A stretch of DNA of 64,000 bases, taken from contig ML133474.1 of NCBI GenBank assembly GCA_003864495.1, forward strand, positions 186,001-250,000. The letters run 5' to 3'. The notes beneath the pieces are model-generated. The model was not told the origin of the DNA. It saw only the letters and a program-made list of their open reading frames with translations, and made no database searches. The stretch is from Nemopilema nomurai (Eukaryota; Cnidaria; Scyphozoa; Rhizostomeae; Rhizostomatidae). This document shows, piece after piece, positions 46,320 to 60,500 of the stretch; position 1 is the stretch's first letter, and each line of letters opens with the position of its first letter. The position numbers and the translations under genes are program-made.

Positions 46320-49300
46320 TTAATAATTCTCGTTCGGTATCTTCAATCGGGACCTTGAAATCGGGTTGTCCGACAAACAAAGGCGTTGAAGTGACTTCAT
46401 TTCCTTCAATTTATGCAGCTCTTCTGGTCTTGTTACTTCTAATAAATGTTAAGGGAAATATTTTGCTTAGTATTGAATCATTTATTTGCTGCAAATTCAC
46501 TATCAATGACCTTCTCGTCAAATCTAACAGGTATAATATTTCACCACACGGCGACTTTCTTTGTTTACCTTTTAGAGATGACGTCGGTTAAGGTGAAACT
46601 AATGCCTAGAACCGAGCCAAGCTTGTCACTTGTGCTAAGAGTCACTCACATCTGGGGGTTGTCCTAGCACAAGCTCTCTCCAGGCAGAGCCCAAACAACT
46701 TTCTGTTTATTGTCTGCTACAGGCTCAAGACTGGCATTAGACCGTGGCTGTTGTGTGAAAATTCAGCTGAACCCCACATCAGCTATTTCCAAGTACATTA
46801 CACAGGAAGTTAAAATCCTTCATTTACGAATGTCACCATCAGCTTTAAATCAAAGAGATACATCCTTAGCAGTACCTATCCCCTTGTTAATAAGCAGGAT
46901 ATAAATATTGCAACAATATACGTTTCGAAAAGATACGATTTCCTCTAACGGATAGATTTGTCAAGTTAGGTACCAAGGAAAATCCATCCAAACAATCCAT
47001 CTCATTGGAGTCCACCGTAATGTCCACTGCATTTTGTAGCATGTGAATATCGCGTAATGACTTTATATTGTTGGAAGACAGGTTAATTGTTTTCACAGAT
47101 GTTAGGTATTCCAGGTGACACGCTACCGTTAAACCCTGAAACATAAAGAAAAAAAACAGCTTTAAGGCATTACCACAGAAGCAAAGGGTCAGAATCAAAA
47201 AGTAAAGGTAAATCTATATAAACTAGAGGAACTTAATATTAAATACTTTGTGACAGAACAAACTTTTCTGCAAACTGGAAATCCCAAAAACGAGTAGCGT
47301 ACCTTCTCTTCTAGGTTCAGCGTTTCAAAACTTTCCTTAAAGAGATAGAAATGCTATTGTTTGAATTACGAGCCATTATTAATATTGAATAAAAGTTGGT
47401 TCTAAAATGTGGATTCACGACAAGACACACAAAGTACCTTTGAAAATTTGCCACATAGTTAAATTAGAAAATCAATATATATATAATTTAATGTCCTGCA
47501 AAGGTATGTTAACTAGGGGTATAGTAAAAGTAGCATAAAAAAGTCATCTCAGTTTTACAAAAACATTTTTAAAAAAAAGCACAGAAAAAAAAAAAATAAG
47601 CAGAAAATACAGATGCTGTAGAGATTAGAATAGTGTGCAAGGTTTAGTACTTAAAAGTAATTGGCAAATAAAAAAAGGTAAATAAATAATTGCATGCAAT
47701 CAGCATATCTGAATCACTTTATGCAATAAGTATAAGTTAACTGCTTTAAGGTGAACTCAAGAGAAAACATGGACATACATTTGATTTCTTCATCCGACGA
47801 ATTTCATCTTCAATCTGATATTTGCTGCCTTTGTGATAATAAGGTAAAAGAGACGATAAATGACAAAACAAAACGGCTTATATAAAAAACGCATTTGCAC
47901 GTAAAAAAATATCTATCTGGTTCCTTGGAACAAAAAGATCTAAGACACAACTTAAATAATGCCGTTGCAATTCACCCTTTATTTACCAATACTATTGGGA
48001 CGCTATGGACATCAAACAGACACGGAGTAACGAAATGTACTGTGATAAACAATTTGGTACAATATTTGATAGATTTACAGGTCTTGGTTATTCAACGGGT
48101 CTCACTCCAATCGAACGTGTAGGCAAGGGTTGGCCAAGGTGTGATTGCCCTCGCGAACCTCCTTGACGTGTACGCGTCGTGTTGTAGCATGTAGTATTCG
48201 CATATTGTATTCGAAAAGTCATCATGCCCAGCTTCCGACGTAGAAAAATAATCAGGGAAAGACCAGTGAGCCTTTGTGGTTGCTGCAATCAATGCAAATA
48301 CGAAAGAAGGACACGTTGATAGTGACATACGCAAATCCCGGTAATATTCCTTTCGCAGGCCATCGCATTCTACCAGCCTTTGAAGGAGCGATTCACTCTC
48401 TTCATTATATTTCTCTGGATCCACTGCCCTCATCAAAAACACCAATGTCAGCATTACCCCTAGAGAGTTAAGGATAAAACTGAAAACCCTACGCTAAGCA
48501 AAAGCAGACTTATAATACTCGAATAAAAGGCACTGTTTATCGTGATTATAGTAGTGATGTGACAGCAGTGAGAAACAGATGCCGAAAGAGAAAATCATCA
48601 TCTAGATATACAGGATACAATATCGATTTGCCAGAAGTTCAAAAGACATGAAAATGACGTTTTAGTCTCATCAGAGTTGCTACAAAACAAGTCCTTTATG
48701 TAATCCCTAACGGTCACAAAAAACAAAAACGTATTACAAAGCATGACTTATTATTTACATTTATTGTCTGATTCCTCCTCAAGAAGCATTTTGCAGGATT
48801 CAAGTTCATTGTTCAGCACGTCCGCCTTCGCAGCGGTATGATTATCCCTAAAAATCGGACATCTTCGCTTGAAATGAGACAATGAGGCAAAAATGCTCTA
48901 AATCATCAATGGCATTATAGATCGGCAGCTAGGCTAAGAATCTCAACAATTGTCATCTCTAACCTTTTTTGGAAAAATAACTATCCTGTCTTGTCAACTT
49001 AAACCATTTCAATAAGTACCCTTTGAGATTTGAAGAAGACTAGTTCAAAATTATTGTTTTAGATAAAATTCACAGAAGAGAGAATCTAGGCAAGCTAGCC
49101 ATCAGTAAGTGTTCGAGTGTTGTAAAGAAAAGGCCACGCTTACTCATGAGGCTACGAGTCTCTGGCAACTGTCCTCTTTAAAAGGACCACGCGCTTGGCC
49201 TACCGATCGATCACAAGGATCTACAATATATCTGGTTTTATTATGCAGATGAATCAGCAGCCATTATGAACAGAGTCGACAGGCCTGGAGAAGGTGTAAA

Positions 49301-52300
49301 TATATAACAGGCCTGGAGAAGTCCAAACTTAGTGCATAGGTTACCTAAACATAAGAGTCGATCCTTCATGGTGCCAACTCCACGATGCTTCATCATCACC
49401 TGCCAAGAAAAAGTTTATGCAAAGAAGAATATTAGCGTATCCCTGACTAAAAACTCAACATCTTTTGAACCCGCTGTTGTTTCTCTTTCCACAGCCAGGA
49501 ATGCGAGAATACATTTAATTGTACAATAATACTACACACAAAAGCTCAAACAAATACCATGTTATTGTTCAATTGCGTAAAGACTCTTGAATAAAAAAAA
49601 TGAACTGTTACGCAAACGACAGTGCAATGACCTACTCTTTTACAAGGATGATGCCAAAAACTGGCTTGAACGCATAAATCAACGCCTTCATCTCCAGATG
49701 CAAATAAATTCATACCTTGCACAAGAGTACATTCTTTCCTAGAACTGTTCTCTATCTGTATTTCCACTTTGCAGTCAGAATTATCTAACTTCTTCGTTAT
49801 ATTGGTGACTTAAGACAGTTAAGGTAAAAACATTGAAACACTTTCATAACCTTAATCAGGCAGCATTTATAGCAAAAATGTCAGAGGCATAAACTTTTTA
49901 GACATTATCAAGAAGCATAAAAAACGAGGAACTGAAATAAGAACAAAAATTCAATTGGCATCAACATGAAATTGAGAGAAATGTATATATACGAAATGCA
50001 AAATTAAATTATACACATGAATTTATGCAAGAGCAAAACCTTCAAAAGAGAATAATTGGAAAAGGATATCCAAACATGCGAAGGAGCCATTTCCTGTGAG
50101 CTTGACAACCATACTAAGCCATCCAAAGCCTCTTCATTGACTGAAATATCAACTTTTGCCTCTGAATTGAGCTGAAAATATTACATTTAATTGGGTATAA
50201 CCTAAATGTAACAAATACTGTAACTAGCAAAACGATTCCATTTGAATGGTATTTTACAGAGCTTTGTATTGAAGTTAAGAAAAAACTTTAAAGTAAAGGA
50301 AAAATAGAAGAAAAAAGGAAGGTGTATTACATACTTCAATTTTCTTTGAAAGACTAACAACAAGTCGCAACCCATCGTTGACTCGTGAAACTCCTATGTA
50401 CAGAATATCCAATCTTTGTTCCACTGCAAGATAAAGGTTCCGCACCTAGTTCAACCTGCTATTCAAAAGAGATCAGTGGCCAAATGGGAATGACTTTGGC
50501 CAAGTAGAATCTTCAAAAGTAACACAAATGTTTCTTCATTTCTAAAGCAACACCCACTGTAAAAAGGTAGAGAGTAACTGTAAAAACAGAAAAATTATTC
50601 CCACTAATACTTGTAACAACTACTTTCTATCAGAATTCCAGTCTAAGGACAAGCTTAAAGGGTTCTTGTTTTGCCTATGCAGCTTGTGGTTGTCAAGAAC
50701 CTGTTGTGTTTTAATCTTCTACTAATCATATAAATACCTTCTACTTACTATACTCATTGAATAGATCATGTTTATAAAATGAAGCAATAATGGTGCAAAG
50801 ATTTGAAGGACTCATTAGATAGAAGCAAACCTCTTCCTAAGAGCCATCTTTGATAGAACCATGCACTTTGATCATTAGGGTCAGTGAAGAAAGCATTTTG
50901 AACCATTTCAAATTCTAAAAGAAATGTCAAAAATTAGTACCTGAGATCACAAAAAAGTATTTTCTAGTCAAGAAAGCCATATCAATAGCATCAAAGAAAC
51001 TGAAAATTAACATATCCAAATTTGTTTCAATTGATTCAGTTGAACAATACAATTACTAAAAATGTGATATTATTATTAAAAGCTCTGGACTTGTGACTTG
51101 ATGAAATGCAAACTTACCCTTCAACAATGCTGTCTCCTCAACTTGTCCCTCAGATCGAGGATCAGGAAAAACAAGTGGCAATAGCTTAGATCTGTTGTGC
51201 CAGGCAGAGTAGTTTGAAAAATTTTCAGATATTTTTGTGGTGGTAAAGTTGAATTCGTCATTAGCAGAAACCTTGGCATTCTTGACAACAAAGCGACGAT
51301 AATCCCAGCAGTGAACTAAAATCATAACAAAAATCATTAATCTGGAATCAACACTAAATAAAATATATTGTTGTGAGAAGAGGAATAAACCAACTTTTAG
51401 AATATCATATGTGAGTGGGGATTGACTCAATTGGGCAGAAAAAGTAAGGAGAGCAATGGACCAACAGCACAGCTCACATCAAAAATATTTTGCCTCTAAT
51501 TAAGAGATGTTAGTAATCTGTTGCTTGTTATAATTACAAAAAAGATCCAGTCTTGTAAATAGGGGTAGAAATGAAAAATTACTTACAATTCCTAGAATCG
51601 TGTGATAAAAATTTGTTGCAGAGAGCTAAGTCCCTTTCCCAATCAGGGCTGGGCATATTTTGTAGGGAAAACCGTCTGTGTTCCCAAACACCATAAGACT
51701 TTGGATTGACATACAAACAGTTCTGCAAAAATATCAGCTCATGAAGAAACAATTCATTCATCCTTTCTTCTGACCTAAAATTAGGAAAATCATGAACAAA
51801 TAAAGCATATCCCTTAGGTAGGTTTCACACAGTGATTTTACTTTTGTATCATAAAAATATGATTAATATTAAGGTATAAAGTTGCAGCGGATAACTCATT
51901 GGCATGCTTGTTCTGGATTTTTAGGGTTTAAAAAACCAATCTTTATGGGTGATAAAGTGAGGTCACACTGATGATTATGATAATTAAAAGACAAAAAATT
52001 TAAAGGTCATTTTGGAAATATTCTTTCTTACCTAACACCCTGAAAAACATGAAATATATCAAATAGAAAATTATAATAAGGGAATATCTGCATGGTGGCA
52101 ATAATGCCTTTAGTGACAAGACATTTGGTAAAAAACGTTTTAAATCAGTGCAATATTTAGGGTCTATGAATTATCGGAAAACCAAAAAATAAAAATTGAA
52201 GGATAACAAACCTTTCTCCTTTCATCTTTACAAATATTTCCTTTCTTATATTCCACATTGTAGAGAAATCTGGGTTGGGACCAAGAAGTTTCTCTGTCAG

Positions 52301-52694
52301 CGTCAAAAGCTCATCATCAAGCTCTCCATTTTTTCTCTGTTTAGAACGGAACAAACACTACTTTAAATCATCCCTTACTTACAAACCTAAATGTAACTTA
52401 GTGAAATCAAATCATAATTCAGATTTTCAAATAGGGCTATATGTGTTGTGTTATAGCATTTTGACATTTTATTTATCAGTTCTAGGCAATGAGCTTGAGC
52501 ATTATACAAAAATGTTTACAAAACAGAACCAAATTTGCACTGATTTTGGACCATAATACTTTTACATTACCAAGAAGAAATACCTTATCAAAAATTTGCC
52601 TTGTAAGAGCTTGAAACTTTTCAGCTTTCTCTGCTCTTTCTTTCTTTCTTGCTGCTTCCTGCTCAGCTGTTGTTTTCACCTTCAATACTCCATG
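46320..52694 (-). CDS. RABGGTA: Rab geranylgeranyltransferase subunit alpha (5' end incomplete)
   Basis: Alpha subunit of Rab geranylgeranyltransferase, which with the beta subunit and Rab escort protein attaches geranylgeranyl groups to Rab C-termini in the cytosol. Fifteen exons (transcript order): 52694-52584, 52336-52212, 51774-51587, 51315-51118, 50914-50831, 50423-50335, 50171-50040, 49788-49716, 49399-49345, 48847-48759, 48459-48331, 47828-47779, 47335-47303, 47135-46937, 46438-46320. They sum to 558 codons with stop (human 567 residues). HGVLKVKT opens the N-terminus. Prenyltransferase-alpha repeats carry [21 protein letters not shown] and NYSAWHNRS. An insert domain ([18 protein letters not shown]) and C-terminal leucine-rich repeats ([20 protein letters not shown]) follow. 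The initiator codon lies upstream: the exon begins at CAT after an acceptor, and ATG|GTATTT at 53062-53060 is a candidate. Confidence 0.92.
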
Positions 52695-53586
52695 CTGCAA
52701 TATAGCAAATGAATTTTTATTTCATGAGAAATATATTGCAATATGTTAAATTACACATATACTGTTATTACTCTTAAATCAACTGCATGATAAGATTTCG
52801 ACAAAATTGATGTGTGCAGAAGATACTGATCCATTAGTTTTCTGATAGCTGGATGAAGGCTCTACTTGATTTCCATCCACAAGCTTATCTTTGAGGTAGA
52901 CCCTTCTTCTAAGGAAAACGGTAGACCGATAACCAGTCTCGACTTAAAACCAGCTTCTTCGAATAGGCCGGACTTTCCGGAAGGTTACGTTGACTCCATT
53001 TTTAACAGAGGATCGAAGCTGCAAATTCCAACTAAAACCAATGTGGCAAAATCAAATACCATTTTGATACAAGCCAAGAGCAATTCACCCAAGCAAATAT
53101 CCAAAGGTAGAAAACTGATTTACAAGTAAAACCAGGCTACATCATTGATTCAGAACGAGGCTCCAGAGCGACTTCAGTTCATTTCAGTTTCTTTCATTTA
53201 AAAATTCCACTACATACAATTGTTATTAAAGAAAAAAGAACTACAAGATAACATCAAACAACAAATTACAACGAGGAAATAGAAAACTAACCAAATAACA
53301 ACTTATGATGAGATTTGCATGCAAGGAATTTCTTAATTTCGGAGGAACTCTATCAATAGGTAAGCTAATCAAGGAGAGAGAGCACTCCCTTGGATAAAAA
53401 CAAAAATTTCGGACCTTGGCAATAATTAAGATTCTATTCACCAAACAATATCTTCAATTTCGTAATGCAAAGCCATGATTTTCATCAATTTGCAACCGCT
53501 GACTATCGCCGGTCCTGCAAGACAGCCATCGGGAACAAAACAAACCCATCAAAATCCAGACTAAAGTATGTCTGCTAGTTAGTTGG
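52695..53586. other. RABGGTA 5' region
   Basis: It contains the first RABGGTA intron and, probably, its first exon. A minus-strand ATG followed at once by a GT donor lies at 53062-53060. Nothing else is recognised. Confidence 0.4.
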
Positions 53587-53880
53587 TTACTTTAACATTC
53601 TAGGCATGATAGTTAGTAGCAATAAATGGAGCTTAAGATGACGACGGAAAATCATCACTGTCAAGGCTTGTTTTACAACATGGGGAATGCTGTTCCAAGA
53701 TTTTGCACCTTCATACCTGATAGATTTCAGGTCATATTGCCAAGCGTTTTTGCGAGTCAGAAGAATGTCACCTTTACGTGTTTCCCTGGTATCATGCAGA
53801 TGAACTTGTGTAATCAAATAGAGAAATTCTTAAAAATAAGATGGGGAAATTTTATTAACTGATTCATAAGCAAATGTCTG
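53587..53880 (-). mobile_element. Non-LTR retrotransposon fossil (C-terminal ORF2 fragment)
   Basis: The frame includes HLHDTRETRKGDILLTRKN and SIRYEGAKSWNSIPHVVKQA, close to the post-reverse-transcriptase tail of LINE-type elements (TR...GxxSIRYxGAxxWNxLP). The same frame continues upstream as FAYESVNKISPSYF and then meets a stop codon, so the copy is dead. The 5' part of the element is missing. Confidence 0.7.
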
Positions 53881-54548
53881 TAGTTTCATTTCAGGTTAAG
53901 AAGTCGAAGGGTGATAAAAACTGGGGTAGAAGGGGCAGAAAGATTTGCGAAGTCAATAGCACGTATAACTTAAATAATCACCATTCTGATTCCCAGTAAC
54001 TTTTACAACTTGCGGAAAATGATTCCTTAGCCGTAAAACCTGATTGTTGCTCGCCCCGGTCAAGTCCATAAAGAAAAGGCAATGCAGGTAAAGCCGAGCA
54101 AAGAGTCATTTATAAATAAAAGAATAGAGGTAGAATCCAGAATAAATGAGACAAAAACATTTTGCTATGAATGAGACAAAAATATTTTTATTGACTGACC
54201 TTTTCAACCATCATTCAAAGACCATTTACTACTTTTATCTAGCTAGATCTTCTACTTAATGCAATATAATATTAGAGGATTGATACGGGCATCATCCATC
54301 AGCGTGCTGCGGAGAAAAGCTACATATTATGATTAGCCTTATTTCAACTTAAAGTGATAAATGCAATTGCATGAATGAAAATCAGTTGAACATTGATAAT
54401 ATGAAGTTGGAAAATGCTTTTTGGTGATCCGGTATTTCCTATTAAACTTCGTTTTATGCATTTGACTTTTGTCCTTTCTAGCTTATAAAACCTCGCATTC
54501 ATTTATGACCTCTACTTCAATTCTGATCTGATCACATTTCTTCTCAAA
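53881..54548. other. PRMT5 upstream region
   Basis: No gene is recognised. It should contain the PRMT5 promoter and may contain further decayed retroelement sequence. Confidence 0.4.
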
Positions 54549-57500
54549 ATGGCTACCGGACCCTCCTCACATGTTTCTTGCGGACTTGATCTATTCTGCA
54601 TTTCAGATATCAGAATTGCTCTTCAGTCATCGAATCAGTCTGGGTATGCATGAATTTTGTTTCAAATTAGTTTAGTTGATCTTCATCTAGTTTTTCGCTG
54701 ATATTCCAATTTGATACTACATCACACGATTGTAAAATGTTTCGAATAGTCTGCAGAGAATTAGTCAAGTTAAGTTAATGTGTAAGAAAAAGTACAGTAA
54801 AGCAAATTGCACATAAATAGATTAGTTCATTTAAAAAAGTTGACTTTACCAATCTTTGTTCCCTATTTTCATTCCCCAACATTTTTATGCCCTCCTCTTT
54901 TTTCTAACCCCTCCTCCAAAAAGTTTCAACATTCTCCCTAGTTCCGATGCCTAATAGCTACTTTGCTTTCATTTTTCTTGTTCTCAAAGACAGTATCCCG
55001 CACAATATGATAAATCTTGACTATTTTTATATTGCATTTAATTTTCATATCTCAGATTTGATTTCATCTGCGCTCCAATTGCACACCCTCGGTTTAAAAG
55101 AGAATATGAAAAGGATGCCCCAAATCGACCTGGTGCTTTTACAAGATCAGACCTTCTTCTCCCAGGATCAGGTAAATATCACTAAAAGAAAATTTGATGA
55201 GAGAGTTGAAATACTAGAATGGAAGGCTATCATGATCAGTAGGTTATGCCCATAACAAAAACTTTTGTTATCAGTGTGGGGTGCTTGAATCAAAGTTTAG
55301 AACACAAAAAATGACTTAACTGCTTAATTTTGGAAGAAGAAAATACTTTTTTTGATAAACATATTGAAGTTCTGCATTAACGAGGCTAGGTTTCTCAAGT
55401 TCCACATCAATCTTTGACTCTAGCACAGGCCTTACTGGGGATAGCGTGCAATTACTCCTGCAGGAGAGTTATCATGCGAGGATGGCTCAGTGGTTAGAGG
55501 CGCTGACTACGGACCCAAGGGTCCGTGGTTTGAGTCCCTGCTGTGACCAAACTTTCACCCAGAGTGAGGAGAATTGCCAGCTCTCTGTAATTCCAGGCAT
55601 AAGGAATCACTAGGTGGGGGTCACGTCGAGAGGATGGACCAGGACACTTCTTTGATAAGCTTAAGCTTCTCAGTGTCCTAAAACTACCTTCGGATGCAAG
55701 GTAGAGACAAATACAAATACATACAAATATCGCTCATTTCGATCTGGCATTGATAGCGGGGTTTTTTAATGTGGCAGTCTATGGTTTACCAGTAAACTTC
55801 CAAACTCACATCATTTGTCCTTTGGTAACCACCAATATCATCCTGTTTCATTGTTTTCAAATTTGTGTTATTTGTTGAGCTCATTATCACTAAATTCAAG
55901 TCGCAAATCATGCAAATCACAAGTTGACAATGGCAAATCGAACAAACTCAAACCATAATCAAACAATCAATGACTATGTTAAGAAAATGTAGTGGCTGAC
56001 CAACATTCAATGGTTGTGAGTTGATTCAAGGAGTAATGAAGGAACTGCGTACTTGCCTGAAGTGGGACAAAGAGGGTATTATCAGTCATCAAATCCAGTC
56101 AAAGCAGTACATGAAAAAGATCTTTATTAAATTTCATCAACTAATTTACATGTTTACTGGTTTCGTACTTGAATGAAGTCTGGGAAGTTCTTCTCTGTCA
56201 ATATCAGCATGATTTTCAACTGCACACTTGTTCATCTGAAATGCCCAAGGAGTGCAATTTAACACACACCTTCAAAAAATTTACCAATAAGGCCTGCTGA
56301 CAGTTATCCGATGATAGAGGTTTATTTCTTCATTACCAGCAAACAAGACCAGCTGTGAACCTTTAAGTATTGACACTATGAAGTCAAATGCCTTACAGAA
56401 AATTTGTCAATTTTTCAGACTGGAGCAGTTTAGTAGTAGGAAAAGTATCACCTTGGATTGACTTGGAGTCAAGTGATGAGAGAGTGCGAAAAAATTCATT
56501 GAAGGTAATTTGTGCTCTACATTAAAAAGATTTCATGTTTAGCAAGATTTTCTAAATTTATTACAAAAATTTTAAACACTGCTGCTTATGTAAATGTAGA
56601 TGGCTTATAAAATGGACTTTGTTAGATTTAGGCTTTAGTCTCTAAATCAATCTCAACAAATTGATGTTCAGTTAACAAGTGTTAACACAAATTGTCTTCA
56701 ATATTTGACTATTGCAAATGTATTTGATATGTTTACATTGTGGTCATCCATTCCTGCTTTTTATGTAAAAAAATTTTAATTTTTCTATTTCCAGTATGTC
56801 AGCGAGGTTTTTAAAGTATATATTATTCTTATTCGTATATATATATGTATGTAACATCAAGGGTTTTGCTGTAAAATCTTATAACTGACTAAAAAACTTG
56901 ATGGAATTCTTGCTTCTTTTTCCCAGGTCTTTCATCAGGAATTATCATTTGCTTGCCATCTTAGTCTTCCTTCAGTTCTTATTAAGCTGAAGAGACCAGA
57001 AAATTTTCAACTAGCTCAAGTTTTAAACAGTAGTGTGTTGGGCTCACATATTCAACAGGTTGGTGAAGTGAGAATTACAATATAGATGAATTGCAGTTTG
57101 TTTTCTGAAGTTGTTGGGCTTGTGCAGAGTAGAAAAATGAATTTTCTCACGAATTGTCCCCAAAACCTGGTTTATATTAATATATCAAGTTTTGCCTAAT
57201 GCTCTCTGTATATTATTATTTTTGGTAATATAGAATATATAACTTTGTTCACTTCCTTCTTTTTATTTCATGTTTTGATATATTTCATGTTTATTATCTT
57301 TTGCAAAAATGTCAGTATCAAATGTATTAGCAAAAAGAAAGCCCTGAAAGGCCGGCCATGAGTTCCTCTTGAAAAATGCAATAGCTCCTGACACTATACC
57401 AAAAACATCAAGCAGATTAGCATTGGAAATACAAGAACCTCAATTTGAGGCCAAAAGCGATGTCACACATATGTAGAAACTTGAAGGGAGCGGAAAGTTA

Positions 57501-60500
57501 AAAAAAGTCATCAATGAATTAATTTTAAGAAGAATTTCCATCCTTAGCCTAAAACTTAACAATTGTAGTATGTTTCAGTTATTTGTGAGTGTTATTGATA
57601 TGTTCCCCTCAAACAGATATGGTATAAATGATTTGTCATGTTTCATGTTTGTTTTGCAGGTGTGGGTGCAAGTTCCAATTGTATCATATCAGGAAAACAG
57701 AGATTTTGGCATCATTAAGGATGACCCTAATGTATGTATCTATTATTTGATAGTCTCTTCTATTTGAATATTGCTTTCTTGACCTCAAACCCAAACATTT
57801 AACTGTAAGATTAATTTTGTACTTAAATTGAACAGGATTTTACAATTTGTTTTCTAGTTCTCCAATCCAAAGTAACTTAGACATTTTATACAGCAACAGC
57901 TTCTGATAGCATTGGCCCTCTCCAGCATTTATTGTTTGTCACTCAATTAAAACAGATTTTTCATTTTAACATAACAAATGTATTGAATGTCATTAGTATG
58001 AAATGTTGCTTGTCTGCATAATAATTAGCCTTAAATATCTTTAGTGCTAAAATTTCCTTGTTTGCTAAATGATTGTTGATTAAATTGTTTTCAAGGTAAT
58101 AAATGCTAATGGGATGGATGAAACTTGGCATTGGTAAGATTACCTGATGTTTTCATTCAAAATTGCCACTTTTTCACCCTCCATCACTACTTGAAATGGA
58201 CCTTTGTTAGGGGGTAATCTATTCTTTTCATTTGTAGTTTTACTTCTCACGTTAATTTTGTTTCATTTTCATGAATACATTCATTAGATTTTTCCTGTTC
58301 TGCATTCAAAGAGCATTTCACGCTGCATTTTAAATCCTTGGGAAGTGCTAATGCTAAAACGTCAGGAATCTAGCATGCTTGTTTCGATTTGAAATGCTTA
58401 TTTTATTGACTAGGGATAGTTTCAAAGGCTTAATTCCGATTTTCAGGTGGAATCAGCTACGATTTATGTGTGACCAGAGTCGAAAGATCTCTCTAGGTTT
58501 GTTTTCACGCACTTTATTTCTGAGAAAGGTGCTGACAGGGCCTCCTTGGTTAATTAGACTTCGATGTGTGGTATAAAAGTGTTTGGAATTCCCAAATAAG
58601 CTATCTTTGTTGTTTTAGATTCAAATTTACTTAAACAGCTTCCAATTGAAAGGAACTCTCAGAGCTTTCCTAGATCCTACCAAAGTATCGACAAATGATA
58701 TTATGTCCCCATTTTTATGACCGGGTATCTTTTTAATTATACTTGTACACTAACTGACGATTCTATAAAGCTCAAAATGCTAGCTGCTCTTGCATTTTAT
58801 TTCCTTTTGCGTGGGTCTTTTTAGATATTGTATTTTTCTCCATAGTTCTTGAGCTGAATAGCAAGGAACTTCCCAACCAAGAAGTACTCAATCGATGGTT
58901 TGCGGAGCCCGTGAAGGCAGTTAGTATTCCAACGAGCAGTTTTATTGGAAATAAGAAAGGTTAGTGATATTGGATCCGATTGTTTCGTTATGATTTTCCT
59001 TCATGCTTCCTTTTATTCTTGCTTTACTTGCATATTTTCATGGATAAACGATAAAGATAACTGTTTGCTGGCTCTCAAGGTCATCCGTGTTGCGTATGCA
59101 GTGCTCTTTGCGTCTGTAGTATATAGAATTAGAGAGTTATAGATTGCTGATTCAAGTTTCTTGCTAGACGATTGGGGTAAAGTGTTCAATGTCGTATAGG
59201 CGAAGGTCTACTCGATTGTGGAGGATTCAACAGAAGGAGTATAGGCTGCTGCTCAAACTCTAATGTTTGGTGCAATCGTCAGAAAATTTTAATGTCAATT
59301 TATGATCTCTATGGAAGTTTTTATAAATGGCGAAGTTTTTTGAAAGACTTTCGTTTGCGTTGCCAGATTTTTAAGATATCGTAAATTGCCTGCGTCAAAC
59401 TATCTGGTTCACACTAATTTTTGATAACATTGCAGGGTATCCAGTCTTACCAAAGGCTTATCAAGAATTCCTTCGAAAGGTGTTCAAGGTAGCTTGCCAG
59501 TTGTATTTCCATTTATTGTAGAGTTGCCCTACAGAAAAGGCCAGTTAATCGCCCACTTTTAGGCAAACAACTAATTCAAATTGTCGCCTCACAAGTCATA
59601 ACTTTAGCAAAGTTTTTTGTTTCTAAAAATTATTCTTTTCTTCCTTAGTTAAACGTACAGTTCATAATATCTGGTACTGCACAGATGAAGGTTTGTACTG
59701 TATTTTGAAAGTATCTATTTTCGCTTTGTTGATTCATTGTCGAATCGCCCATAACCGTTGCTTTTCAACTCACTTTCTGCCAAGATTACGCAGCTATATC
59801 TTGCTTTTCTTCTCTTTATATTTTTCGCTCTGATTTTGGTCGCATTAAGCGTGGTACCAAGGTTGTTTAATATGGCACACACTTAACGAAACTGCAGAGA
59901 TCTAGGGCTATTATGTCAAAGTCTAGTTGTGCATGCGGCTAGATAATTTTTCAAAACTTTACTGAATTTGACAAATCTTAAAATATTTCTTCGTCTTTGA
60001 ATTTCAGAATATGGCTGCTTATTATCAGTACCTTGATCACCTGTACATGGTAAGATGCATTTTCTCAACATTCGATTTAAATCACGTCCTTGCTGGTATT
60101 TCAGGCTAAAGCAGAGTAGACAGTCTCACCTTGAAGGTTCTGTGAAATTGCCAGCTAGAATCTTTCATTAGCGACGCGTAAGGCAGGAGGCTTGGATCTA
60201 GCCTTGCCAGTGACGTAGATTGGTCTGCTACGGGGAGTATCATTGATGCTCCAGAAGCACATGGTGTTAATGATAATGTGCCATACTTAAAGTGGGTATT
60301 CTTAGGTACACCCTCCCCCAATTAATATTTAGGTTTTTTCCAATTCTTCATAGTCTTCATAACTGTGTCCTCCGAGACTTCATTCCATTATTTTAAGGGA
60401 TTTTCCAACCCACCCCCACTTTTAAGATATTCCGTAGATTTCTGACCCTCCTTATTCGGACCCCCCCCCTTATTCGCCCCCCCCCTTTATTAGGCACCTA

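Noticed and set aside
48092..48330. Extension of the RABGGTA frame beyond exon 11
   Set aside because: The donor C|GTATGT at 48330 and the matching exon at 47828-47779 restore family similarity; the extension does not.
55483..55540. Possible true tRNA gene on the plus strand
   Set aside because: A and B boxes are present, but no matching acceptor stem closes the molecule, and a SINE body and repeat tail follow.
60430..60500. C-run and CTTATTCG motifs resembling the G-rich MITE
   Set aside because: The motifs are degenerate and no terminal CCGTAAATCC is present, so a family assignment cannot be supported.
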